Below are positions 1 through 7,303 of a stretch of DNA of 55,576 nucleotides, one piece after another. Source of the DNA: Acidobacteriota bacterium. Lineage in GTDB: Bacteria > Acidobacteriota > Terriglobia > Bryobacterales > Bryobacteraceae. Location of the stretch: the NCBI GenBank assembly GCA_016870915.1, contig VFZY01000007.1, positions 1 through 55,576 of the forward strand, given 5' to 3'. The notes under the pieces are model-generated. The model was given only the letters and a program-made list of their open reading frames with translations. It had not been told where the DNA came from and made no database searches. How positions within the stretch are numbered: the stretch's first letter is position 1; the number at the start of each line of letters is the position of its first letter. Position numbers and translations under genes: made by a program.

Positions 1-133
1 CCGGATCACCGAACAACTGCGGCGTGAGGGCTGGGTGGTGAATGCCAAGCGCGTCCACCGGCTGATGCGGGAGGACAACCTGCTGTGCGTCCGGAAGCGG
101 AAGTTCGTGGTGACCACGGACTCAAATTCGTGA
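1..133 (+). mobile_element. IS3-family transposase (OrfB) fragment, truncated at both sides
   Basis: Read in the frame starting at base 2, the first 44 codons give a peptide with the segment KRVHRLMREDNLL followed by VRKRKFVVTTDSN, which is the N-terminal HTH_21 region just ahead of the DDE catalytic core of IS3-type OrfB transposases. The frame stops with TGA at 131-133, immediately after DSNS, where intact members continue into the catalytic domain. The 5' part lies outside the window. No downstream catalytic domain is found, so this is an inactive remnant. The family call rests on recognition of the conserved motif only. Confidence 0.75.
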
Positions 134-174
134 GTTCCGTGTTCGCGCCTTGGACTGACAGGCAAAACACGCTC

Positions 175-264
175 GCCTCTGTAGAGGCATAACGACAGAC
201 TCTATAGAGGCACTCGCCTGTTGCGTCCAAGATTTCCCCTTGCGCCTTTCGCCTCTATGGAGGC
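175..264. promoter_or_regulatory. three short palindromes of the form CCTCTATAGAGG
   Basis: The stretch holds three related dyads: GCCTCTGTAGAGGC at 175-188, CTCTATAGAG at 200-209 and GCCTCTATGGAGGC at 251-264. The centres are 23 and 53 bases apart. They lie between the transposase remnant and the terminator-like hairpin before the dehydrogenase gene. No gene is evident here. They could be operator sites for a dimeric regulator or remnants of a small repeat family. The sequence alone does not decide. Confidence 0.4.
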
Positions 265-319
265 ATACCCGAAGCATGAGATTCCCGAAGACCCAAGTTA
301 TCGCCCCTCAAACTCCAGA

Positions 320-382
320 GCCGTTCCTCCCGGGAATCTGTTAGAGTACAGATTCCCGGCAGGGGAACGGCCTTTTTCTTTT
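320..382 (+). terminator. long stem-loop followed by a T-rich tract, directly before a start codon
   Basis: An 8-bp outer stem (320-327 with 364-371) and a 12-bp inner stem (330-341 with 348-359) enclose a six-base loop at 342-347, with a small internal loop between the two stems. The stem is followed by a T-rich run at 373-382, broken only by one C. This is the form of a strong intrinsic terminator in the plus direction. It ends exactly at the ATG (383) of the next gene, so it may act as an attenuator for that gene rather than simply end an upstream transcript. Confidence 0.65.
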
Positions 383-1363
383 ATGCGAACAATTCAAAGA
401 GCGTCGGTGATTGGCACTGGCATGATGGGACCCGGAATCGCGGCAACGCTCGCCTTGGGTGGCATTCGGACCACGATTCTCAGCCGGACAGTGGAATCGG
501 CGGAGCGGGGACTGGAAACTGCCGTGGCACAGGCAAAGCTGCTGGGCGAACACGGCCTGGCTCCGGCGGAACGGGCGGCGGCGGCCCCGGCATTGCTTGG
601 GTGCGGAACGGACTGGGATGCGGCGGCCGGGGACAGCGATCTGGTGGTCGAGTCGGCTCCCGAGAACATGGCTTTCAAACAGGAACTGTTCGCCCGTCTG
701 GACCGCGCGGCGCGGCCAGAGGCGATTCTGGCTTCAAACACCAGCGGACTTTCCATCACGTCCATTGCGTCCCGGTGCGCGAATCCGGAGCGAGTAGTGA
801 CCACGCACTTCTGGAATCCCCCGCACCTGATGCCGCTTGTCGAGATCGTTCGGGGGGAAAAGACGGCCGAAGATGTGGTGGCAACGCTGGGAGTGTTGCT
901 GCGGGATTGTGGCAAGGCGCCGGTGGTGGTGAAGAAGGACCGCCCCGGGCAACTGGGCAACCGGTTGCAGTTGGCGTTGATCCGTGAGGCGGTCAATATC
1001 GTGCAGGAAGGGATCGCGGACCCGGACGACGTGGATACGGCGGCGCGCGCGGGCTTTGGGCTGCGATTGCCGGTCTACGGCATCTTCGAGCATCAGGACA
1101 TGGTGGGGCTCGACATGGGGTATGCGATTGCCGACTATGTCTGCCGCGATCTGTTCAGCGAGCCGCGGGCACCGGAACTGTTTGCGGAAAAGGTAGCGGC
1201 CGGGCACCTGGGAGCCAAGGTGGGCCGGGGATTCCACGACTGGACCGTGAAAGACGCGGCGGCCGTGCGGTCCCGCCGCGACAAGTTCGTGTGCGAGTTT
1301 CTGAAGTCGGAGTTTGGCGAGGTCTACCGGACGCCGCCAAACCCTGCCCGCGACAACAGCTAG
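383..1363 (+). CDS. 3-hydroxyacyl-CoA dehydrogenase family protein
   Basis: This 326-residue protein is a cytoplasmic NAD-dependent dehydrogenase of the 3-hydroxyacyl-CoA dehydrogenase / lambda-crystallin type. The N-terminal Rossmann fold begins at once with VIGTGMMGPGIA (GxGxxG). SNTSGLSI and the catalytic-His motif HFWNPPHLMPLVEIV follow mid-protein, and a C-terminal helical domain with a GRGFHDW segment ends it. ATG at 383 was chosen because the family starts at this point. An in-frame extension to 221 runs through the hairpin and is low complexity. No good ribosome binding site is seen, since the hairpin occupies that place. The stop overlaps the stop of the convergent nuclease gene. The exact substrate, a beta-hydroxyacyl-CoA or another beta-hydroxy acid, cannot be read from the sequence. 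Confidence 0.85.
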   Translation: MRTIQRASVIGTGMMGPGIAATLALGGIRTTILSRTVESAERGLETAVAQAKLLGEHGLAPAERAAAAPALLGCGTDWDAAAGDSDLVVESAPENMAFKQELFARLDRAARPEAILASNTSGLSITSIASRCANPERVVTTHFWNPPHLMPLVEIVRGEKTAEDVVATLGVLLRDCGKAPVVVKKDRPGQLGNRLQLALIREAVNIVQEGIADPDDVDTAARAGFGLRLPVYGIFEHQDMVGLDMGYAIADYVCRDLFSEPRAPELFAEKVAAGHLGAKVGRGFHDWTVKDAAAVRSRRDKFVCEFLKSEFGEVYRTPPNPARDNS

Positions 1364-4068
1364 AAGCGGCCGTTCAGTACTCGGATGGAGTAACTGGAGA
1401 CGCCGGCGCCGTTGGTGAGCAGGCGCAAAGGGACTTGGATCATTTCCCCGGTGTCAAGGCCGCGCTGCAGAGTGATGTACGGCACACCCTCCTCCACGCC
1501 CGAACTGCCTTCCAGCGTGACGCCGCGTGGCAGGCCGCCCACCAGGATCTGCAGCGGACCGCCGATGGACCTGCCGTTATTCGTGATCTTGATGGTGGCT
1601 TCCAGCCGGCGCGTGGTCCGGTTGTAGACAAAGGCCGGCTCTTGAATGGCGAGCGAAGCGGTTGCGTCCGTGGGGGCATGGGCAAGATAGACCACCGGAT
1701 GATCGTGATCCGTCAGACGGAGCGGGGATGCGGCGTCGTTGCGCGCGATCTCCGGGAAATCAGCGTTGGACCTTCCGTAGGCCATTCGCGTCACGATGGC
1801 GGCCAATGACTGGGAGGCCAGGGCGTGATCAAGGGTCTGGGCGTTGCCGTCGAACGAGTAGGAGTAGCGTTCGCTGGCGGGAAGCAGCAGACCCAGGTTG
1901 GTGAGGTCCGGGTTGACTACATCGGGCGACGACAGCAGCACTTCGGATGGCAGGGCCGGTTTGCCCATGATGGCGCCAGTCACATCCACATACCCGTCGT
2001 TGAATTCGAAGGCATTGTAATCGCCGAGAACCAGCACACGGCCGTTGGACGCCTGAAGCTGCTGAACCAGGCCGGCCACGAAATCGGCTCCGTCCTTGCG
2101 CTTGGCGCGGCGGCGGGCACTGGTTTCGATATTGGACAGAGCCAGCAGATGGAGGTTGACAACGATGATCTTGCGGGAGGCGCCGCCGCCGGGGGGCGTA
2201 ACGGTGGCTCGCAGGACCAGCGGCGGACGGTCGAAGGTGGTCTCCAGTTGGTTGTTTTCCGGGTTCAGGAACTGCCTGGCGTCGCCTTCCTGCGTGATCT
2301 GATCCACGGTGATTCCGCGATTGCCGCGCACCAGGTATCCCACGTCGATGCCGCCGATGTCGTTGCCTTCGACCAGGAAAGACTGATACGAAAGCGAGGG
2401 ATCATCCTGGGCCAGTTTGGCGGCGATGGCCTGGAGGGCGCCGATGTGCTCGGCTTCCTGCACCGCGATGATATCCGGGGAGTTCAGGACGTTGCGGATG
2501 GAGAGCGACAGCTTGTTCAGACGGTTGATGAACGCTTGCGACGTGAGTTGGGTGTCGCCGCCGGGGTCATCCGCCGTATCGTAGAAGCGTTGCAGGTTCA
2601 TCGACGCCACGGTGAACTCGGAGTCGAGCGGCGCGGGCGCGGCGCCGGCGGAAGGCAGGGCCGGATTGCCCAGAGGCGTGGTGGGCAGCAGCGTGTGGGT
2701 GCGGAAGCCAAAGTCGAGCGGTCCGGTGGCGTTGACAAAGACCGTTCCCGCGGCGGTGTTGGCGGCGGCGACACCGGTGATGCCGTCGCTATCCACGCGC
2801 AGGCGTTCCGGGTTCGAATCGAAGCGAGGTGTTCCAACCGGGGCTCCGAGGGGCAGAGCGTCGGGAAGGATGAGACCCGGTTCCCGGAACGGACGGGCCG
2901 TGCCGGTGAGTACGGCGTAGAAAACACCGTTCGAGGTGGACGTAGCGTTGGCCTCGGAGAGGCTGCCTTGGGTGGGTGCCACGGCGGTGAGCGACACAGC
3001 GGTGACCAGCATGCCTTCGTAGCGCTCGAGGGGCTGGGTCTTTTCAAGATCGGTGCCGCCGCGGGTGAAATCGGCGGCGTTGAGGACGATGGGCGCGGGC
3101 AGAGGGTGACCGGTGGAGAGTTGGGAGACCGTGGGTCCGGTGATCTCGGTGAGGGCCATGCCGTCTGGGTCTGTCGCGGCGCCCTTGAACTCGACTACGC
3201 TCCCGGTGACTTGCACGCGATTGCCGACGGCCGCGGTGGCCGGGGGCGCTGAACTGGTGAAGACAAAGATGCCTTCCGAGGTGGCGGGATTGGCATCGTA
3301 TTCGTTTTCGGCGTTCTGCAGGAAGAAGCCGTTCGACTTGCGCGCGGTAACTATGCCTTGGGTTGTGACACTCTGGCCGGTGAGCGGCGACGAACTGCCC
3401 GCGCCCTGGATGGCGTTGATGGAGGTGAGCGTGGGGATGACCACGCCGCACAGGTTTTCGACACTGCTATTGCGGGGGTTCGGCGGGGTGGCGGAAAAGT
3501 CCGCGCTGTTGCTGTTGGTGTCGGTGCAACCCTGGTTGCCGCGCATCGCGGCGTTGGTGTTCGAGGGCGCCGGTGCGGGTCCCGTTCCTTCGAACAGATT
3601 CGCCGTGGTGCCATAGCCCACGAAATCGACGATGCGGCCGCCCGAGGTGCCCTCACCCGCGGCGAGGGCAGTTCCGCAGTTGCTGCTGAGCAGGGCGAAC
3701 TTTCCCGCAGTGGCGCCCGCGGCGGTGAGGCCGGTGGCGTCGGGCGTTGGAAGGTTCTGCGTGCCGCCCGTGCCCTGAGCCAATTGGACCAGGTAATGCC
3801 GGTGCGGCTCAATGGTGCCGGTGAGAGTAGTCGACTGGTTGTTGCCCAGCGTGAACACACCGGTCGCCGAGGCGTACTGAAGACACCAGCCACTGAGACT
3901 GACCGGATTGTCGCCCTTGTTGAGAAGCTCCACGAAATCGTACCGGTACGTGGCGCCAGAGTTGCCGCCGCCCCCGTAGAGCTGGCTGATGATGACCTGA
4001 GCTGGGAGTGTGGCGGAGGCCGCAAGCGCGGCCGACAGGAAGGCGCGGACGAATCCGGAAGTGAACAT
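1360..4068 (-). CDS. secreted lamin-tail-domain endonuclease/exonuclease/phosphatase family protein
   Basis: This 902-residue exported protein has a signal peptide (residues 1-24, ending TLPAQ). A lamin-tail domain (about 25-155; QVIISQLYGGGG, YDFVELLN) follows. Next is an OB-fold-like region of the YhcR type (about 215-330; QSVTTQGIVTA, GNRVQVTGSVVEF). An endonuclease/exonuclease/phosphatase domain (about 485-780) contains FTVASMNLQRF, DIIAVQEAE, VVNLHLLA, VLGDYNAF and LTDHDHPVVY, which supply the usual metal and catalytic residues. The tail resembles an Ig-like domain. Proteins of this build act as extracellular nucleases. ATG 4068 is preferred over an in-frame TTG at 4077 because it directly begins the signal peptide. 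A likely promoter lies so close upstream that the mRNA may be leaderless. Confidence 0.88.
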   Translation of the reverse strand: MFTSGFVRAFLSAALAASATLPAQVIISQLYGGGGNSGATYRYDFVELLNKGDNPVSLSGWCLQYASATGVFTLGNNQSTTLTGTIEPHRHYLVQLAQGTGGTQNLPTPDATGLTAAGATAGKFALLSSNCGTALAAGEGTSGGRIVDFVGYGTTANLFEGTGPAPAPSNTNAAMRGNQGCTDTNSNSADFSATPPNPRNSSVENLCGVVIPTLTSINAIQGAGSSSPLTGQSVTTQGIVTARKSNGFFLQNAENEYDANPATSEGIFVFTSSAPPATAAVGNRVQVTGSVVEFKGAATDPDGMALTEITGPTVSQLSTGHPLPAPIVLNAADFTRGGTDLEKTQPLERYEGMLVTAVSLTAVAPTQGSLSEANATSTSNGVFYAVLTGTARPFREPGLILPDALPLGAPVGTPRFDSNPERLRVDSDGITGVAAANTAAGTVFVNATGPLDFGFRTHTLLPTTPLGNPALPSAGAAPAPLDSEFTVASMNLQRFYDTADDPGGDTQLTSQAFINRLNKLSLSIRNVLNSPDIIAVQEAEHIGALQAIAAKLAQDDPSLSYQSFLVEGNDIGGIDVGYLVRGNRGITVDQITQEGDARQFLNPENNQLETTFDRPPLVLRATVTPPGGGASRKIIVVNLHLLALSNIETSARRRAKRKDGADFVAGLVQQLQASNGRVLVLGDYNAFEFNDGYVDVTGAIMGKPALPSEVLLSSPDVVNPDLTNLGLLLPASERYSYSFDGNAQTLDHALASQSLAAIVTRMAYGRSNADFPEIARNDAASPLRLTDHDHPVVYLAHAPTDATASLAIQEPAFVYNRTTRRLEATIKITNNGRSIGGPLQILVGGLPRGVTLEGSSGVEEGVPYITLQRGLDTGEMIQVPLRLLTNGAGVSSYSIRVLNGRF

Positions 4069-4075
4069 CGGGATC

Positions 4076-4103
4076 AATATAGCACGCGTGATTTACATTA
4101 CAA
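4076..4103 (-). promoter_or_regulatory. possible promoter of the secreted nuclease gene
   Basis: On the minus strand, TTGTAA (4098-4103) and TATATT (4076-4081) are separated by 16 bases and resemble sigma-70 -35 and -10 boxes. The expected transcription start falls at about 4069, next to the ATG at 4068, which would leave no 5' leader. The -35 match is partial, so this is a suggestion only. Confidence 0.35.
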
Positions 4104-4144
4104 TGAACCGAATAGCACGCGTGATTTACATTACAATGAACCGA
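4079..4144. repeat. perfect 33-bp tandem duplication, two copies
   Basis: Bases 4079-4111 and 4112-4144 are identical 33-base units beginning ATAGCACGCG. The unit is AT-rich compared with the surroundings. The copy next to the nuclease gene contains most of its proposed promoter, so the duplication repeats the -35 region and part of the -10 region. Confidence 0.9.
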
Positions 4145-4450
4145 ATCAGAGAGCCTTCCCGGAAAGGCTCCTGGGCCATACCGTGGGGACGGGTCACGCA
4201 AGAAGGCTTGCCGAATGCACGAGTTATGCATCTTGGATCGGCGCAGTTCTTGTGGGTTTGAGCAATCTGACTAATCCGGGAAGTCTGCGAGACGCCCCGT
4301 TCATGTAGCGCCTGCCACCGCAAGGCGTCAACCAGCACGGATTTCAGGAGCGTTGTCAGCATGCTCTGTTTGCCGCCATGATACGCTTGCCGGGAACCGG
4401 CGCCGGAAGTTGGGCGCGTTTGCCGCGGAGGCGGGTTCTGCGCTCTTATG
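4145..4450. other. intergenic stretch with no convincing gene
   Basis: Only a small stem-loop is seen here (GAGCCTT at 4151-4157 with AAGGCTC at 4164-4170). A 78-codon minus-strand reading frame at 4126-4362 has no recognisable features and runs across the tandem repeat, so it is not called as a gene. Confidence 0.5.
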
Positions 4451-5248
4451 TCAGGGTTTGCGCCGCAGCAGGAAGGCGCACAAGACTCCGGCGACCGCCA
4501 ACGACAGTCGCGGCTCCGGAACGACCATCGCAGTCCAGCCGCGCCCGCTTGATTGGTCCGGGATGATAGTCATCTCGATGGCCGCAGGCAGCTGGGCAAT
4601 CGAATTCATGGTCTGCATGTCAACCAGTTCGAGCAGGATCGCCACTGGAAGCGGCTGCAGGGACGTAAAGTCCAGTTTGTCCTGTGCCATCCGCATGGCC
4701 TTGAGGACCCCAATTCCCTGCGTCACCGACGGATCGAGATAAGCCAAGAGGGTGAAGCTGTGCATGAACGCGCCGCCGCCGAAGGACAGCGAAACGGGAA
4801 CGCTGCTCATCAAGCTCAAGGCTTCGATCCGGACGCTGATGGCGGCCATGTCTCCGTCGTTGTCCAGTTGAATCCCGTTCAGGCGGCGGACCTTGGTATC
4901 CGCGAATCCCACCGGTTGCGCCGTGCAATGAATGTGCGCCATCGTGTTGTTGCCGTGACATCCGGGACCAAGGAACATCAACTGGGGCGTCATCGGAGGC
5001 ATGGGGATCGCCATGCCCTTCATGGGAATCGCCGCCGGACCAGCCGGATCGTTCGGCGTACCCATGAAGGTGATCGCGCCCGCGGGAAGCATCACAGTGA
5101 ATGAGCTCGTTCCGTCATTCGGCGTGGCGAGCAGGTCGAGTCCCGGACCAAGTACGAGAGGCGCGGCGGAAGCGCCAGTGGACAGAGCGAGGCAGACGCA
5201 AGCTATGACGAGCGTGCGGATTGACGAAGGTGCGAAATGCTTCTGCAT
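4451..5248 (-). CDS. PEP-CTERM-anchored exported protein of unknown function
   Basis: This 265-residue protein has an N-terminal signal peptide (ending STGASA) and a C-terminal PEP-CTERM sorting signal: VVPEP at about 242-246, a hydrophobic helix, then RRK at the end. By analogy with the family it is exported, processed by an exosortase and placed at the cell surface or in the exopolysaccharide matrix. The middle part is rich in Pro, Met and Gly with no known domain. A strong ribosome binding site (CAGGAGG at 5254-5260) supports ATG 5248. No exosortase gene is in this window, so the processing enzyme must be elsewhere. The molecular role is unknown. Confidence 0.8.
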   Translation of the reverse strand: MQKHFAPSSIRTLVIACVCLALSTGASAAPLVLGPGLDLLATPNDGTSSFTVMLPAGAITFMGTPNDPAGPAAIPMKGMAIPMPPMTPQLMFLGPGCHGNNTMAHIHCTAQPVGFADTKVRRLNGIQLDNDGDMAAISVRIEALSLMSSVPVSLSFGGGAFMHSFTLLAYLDPSVTQGIGVLKAMRMAQDKLDFTSLQPLPVAILLELVDMQTMNSIAQLPAAIEMTIIPDQSSGRGWTAMVVPEPRLSLAVAGVLCAFLLRRKP

Positions 5249-5587
5249 GTGAGCCTCCTGTGCGTCGCGACCAGTTTACTGCATATCGACAAGCGCCGAG
5301 TGATCGCGTTCACCGCCCTCGTGGGCGGAGTCTTTGTGGATCTTTGGGGATCCTGGCCGGAAAGCATGACCAGGGGTTTCGGTCTCCGGCCGCGAGGGTC
5401 AATGGGAGACATGCACGGCGATTGCCACCGTTTGCGGAGAGAGCGCAGGGGAACCGCATGCCGGTTTGCCGCCAACCCGCAGGATTCGGTCGATACCATG
5501 GGCACGGGCGGTGAAGACCGCGGGCACGGGTCTGCGCGTGGATATCACCGGCGTGAGCGAGGATCGCAGCCACTACCGGTTAAGGGT
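5249..5587. other. intergenic stretch with no gene seen
   Basis: About 340 bases without a supported gene. Reading frames here lack ribosome binding sites and recognisable motifs. A 7-bp stem-loop (TACCGGT at 5574-5580 with ACCGGTA at 5590-5596) covers the stop codon of the next minus-strand gene. It has no T-tract on either side. Confidence 0.5.
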
Positions 5588-6604
5588 TTACCGGTAGGTA
5601 AGACGTCCCGCTCCAATGTGGCCGTGAATGCGCTCGGCGGGGTGCGCCACATCACCTCCGCCGAACCATACACGGACCTCGCCGCCGGGGGCGAGCACTA
5701 CGGACGGATCACACACAACCTTGCTGTTCCAGGATTCGGTCCCGGCGATGACCAGGGAGCTGCGCCGCCAGGCTACGCCGTCGCCGGACTCAGCGAGACC
5801 CATGCGGCGGTTTTCGAACCGGTCCCGGCCGGTGTAGAGCATCCACCAGCGGCCATGCGAGGTCCAGAGGGCGGCTTCCCCCAACCCGTTTTCATCGAAG
5901 GCGCCATCCGGGCCCAGATCCAGGACGGGGTTCGAACGGAGCTTGGTCCAGACAATGCCATCGAAGGATCGCGCGATGCCGAGACGCTGGCGGCGGGCCC
6001 GGTCCTGGCCCAGGTAGATCAGGTAGAGCGCACCGCCAGCCTCGATGACGTAGGGGTCGGCGACGCCGCGTTCATCCCAGCTTCCACGTGGTCCCCACTC
6101 AAGTACGGGCGCGGGATGCCGGGTCCAGGTACGGCCGTCGCGGCTGCGGGCCAGGCCGATGCGGGGCCGGTCCATGGCTCCGGCGTGATACCAGTAAAGC
6201 AGTTCGCCGCCGCGGGCGAGCGCTGTGCCGTTGGCGGCGATGTAACCGCCTTCCCAGGTACCTGGATCGGGCGACAGCACGCGTCCCTGGCGGCTCCATG
6301 CGATGGCGTCCGCCGAGGTGGCAAGCCCGGTGTGCCAGGTCCGGCCATCGAACCCTGAATAGAGGTTCAGCCACTGGCCACCCCAGGCGACGACGGATGG
6401 GTTCAGCGCATCCACGGCGTCCCAGGCGCCCGGATCACCTTGGCCAAGAACGGGACCCTTTTCGGCCTGCCAGGACCAGTTGCCCGCCGCAGCGCCGCCA
6501 GAGGGCGCAGGCAGTGTGAAATCCCCGTAGCCCCCGCAGCCGATGAGCGCGAGGCTAGCGGCGATACAGGTAGAGAGTGTGGCTGCGGCCTTCGCCGTCA
6601 TCAT
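5588..6604 (-). CDS. lipoprotein with GH43/GH32-like five-bladed beta-propeller
   Basis: This 338-residue protein has a lipoprotein signal with lipobox LIGC at about residue 22, so it is probably anchored to a membrane outside the cytoplasm. The rest shows repeated propeller-blade patterns typical of GH43/GH32/GH130-like glycosidases: LNPSVVAWGG, LYSGFDG, GLATSADAIAW, IGLARSRDGRTW, VADPYVIE, LGIARSFDGIVW and CDPSVVLAP. The acidic residues in DPYV and DPSV may belong to the active site. The start region overlaps the 3' end of the upstream methyltransferase gene by 50 bases, suggesting co-transcription. ATG 6604 or 6601 are both possible. Whether it hydrolyses glycosides or only binds them is not decided. 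Confidence 0.72.
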   Translation of the reverse strand: MMTAKAAATLSTCIAASLALIGCGGYGDFTLPAPSGGAAAGNWSWQAEKGPVLGQGDPGAWDAVDALNPSVVAWGGQWLNLYSGFDGRTWHTGLATSADAIAWSRQGRVLSPDPGTWEGGYIAANGTALARGGELLYWYHAGAMDRPRIGLARSRDGRTWTRHPAPVLEWGPRGSWDERGVADPYVIEAGGALYLIYLGQDRARRQRLGIARSFDGIVWTKLRSNPVLDLGPDGAFDENGLGEAALWTSHGRWWMLYTGRDRFENRRMGLAESGDGVAWRRSSLVIAGTESWNSKVVCDPSVVLAPGGEVRVWFGGGDVAHPAERIHGHIGAGRLTYR

Positions 6605-7112
6605 CAACGTGCTGGATCTTTTCCGGGTTCCAATCGGCGAAGCTGAAGTCGTGGGCGACGATGCGGGTGCCCTTCTTCAACTGGCCTTCGAGCATGGGAC
6701 GCACTTTGTCATTCGAACTGGGCAGCAGGTAAACGGTGAGCATGTCCGCCTTGGAATAGTCCTGCTTGAAGATGTCGCCATGGATGATGCGCGCGGTTTT
6801 CTGCAGACCGAGGGTGCGGATCTTCTGCATGGACTGGGTGAACAGATCGGGATCGAACTCCACGCCGGTGGCATCGGCGCCGAACTTGCGGGCGGCCATG
6901 ATCACGATGCGGCCATCGCCGGAGCCCAAGTCAAACATCTTCTCGCCGGTCTTCAGCCCGCCGAGTTTCAGCATCATCTCGACCACCGACTCCGGTGTCG
7001 GGTAATACGGCGCAAGCTTTTCGGCTTCGATCTTCTTCGGCACCGTCTCCTGCGCCATGACGGTGGTGAGCGTGGCGGCGAACGCGACGCCCGCCCATCC
7101 CAGGAACTTCAT
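6555..7112 (-). CDS. exported SAM-dependent methyltransferase-like protein
   Basis: This 185-residue protein has a class I methyltransferase core with motif I FDLGSGDGRIVIMAA at about 60-75 and an acidic residue at the end of strand 2 (GVEFDPD). HGDIF and the TVYLLPS segment follow. This resembles the small methyltransferases that act on protein lysine or other small targets. Unusually, the N-terminus has a clear signal-peptide form: K, then a hydrophobic helix FLGWAGVAFAA, then a VMAQ cleavage-like site. ATG 7112 is supported by GGGAGG at 7123-7128. Its stop lies inside the start region of the beta-propeller gene. SAM is not known to be available outside the cytoplasm, so either the helix is an anchor or the protein has another role. 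Confidence 0.75.
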   Translation of the reverse strand: MKFLGWAGVAFAATLTTVMAQETVPKKIEAEKLAPYYPTPESVVEMMLKLGGLKTGEKMFDLGSGDGRIVIMAARKFGADATGVEFDPDLFTQSMQKIRTLGLQKTARIIHGDIFKQDYSKADMLTVYLLPSSNDKVRPMLEGQLKKGTRIVAHDFSFADWNPEKIQHVDDDGEGRSHTLYLYRR

Positions 7113-7166
7113 GTGGCAACTGCCTCCCAATTCGCCCTCAAGTGTATCGCAACAGCCCGGTGCGGG

Positions 7167-7175
7167 TGCTATAGT
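7167..7175 (+). promoter_or_regulatory. extended -10 promoter element of a possible small RNA
   Basis: TGCTATAGT forms an extended -10 box (TG, one base, TATAGT) on the plus strand. The -35 region (TCGCAA at 7147-7152, 17 bases upstream) matches poorly, as is common with extended -10 promoters. Transcription would begin near 7182, opposite in direction to both flanking genes. Confidence 0.35.
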
Positions 7176-7181
7176 AAGAGA

Positions 7182-7278
7182 GCCCCGATGCGAAGGGGAC
7201 CAGGAAGTCACGGGAACAGGATCGGACACGATCGACGCGGCGAAGGGGAATCCTCACGGGTTCCCCTTCTCGCTTTTA
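7182..7278 (+). ncRNA. candidate small RNA ending in an intrinsic-terminator-like hairpin
   Basis: Between two minus-strand genes, a plus-strand segment has a promoter-like element at its left end. At its right end a 9-bp stem (7242-7250 with 7261-7269, ten-base loop) is followed by a T run at 7274-7277. Inside, GATCG-GACA-CGATC forms a small hairpin. The decamer GCGAAGGGGA occurs at 7190-7199 and again at 7240-7249. Both copies could pair with the same downstream strand (7262-7269), so two exclusive folds are possible. No known RNA family was recognised. Confidence 0.35.
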
Positions 7279-7303
7279 ACCGCGGCTGCCGCAGGCCGAT
7301 GCG

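Noticed and set aside
221-382. Upstream in-frame extension of the dehydrogenase to 221
   Set aside because: It runs through the palindrome and hairpin region, has low-complexity sequence, and lies before the natural start of the Rossmann fold.
4126-4362. 78-codon minus-strand frame
   Set aside because: It crosses the tandem repeat, has no ribosome binding site and no recognisable motif.
5574-5596. Stem-loop at the stop of the beta-propeller gene as a terminator
   Set aside because: The stem is only seven pairs and no T-tract follows on either strand.
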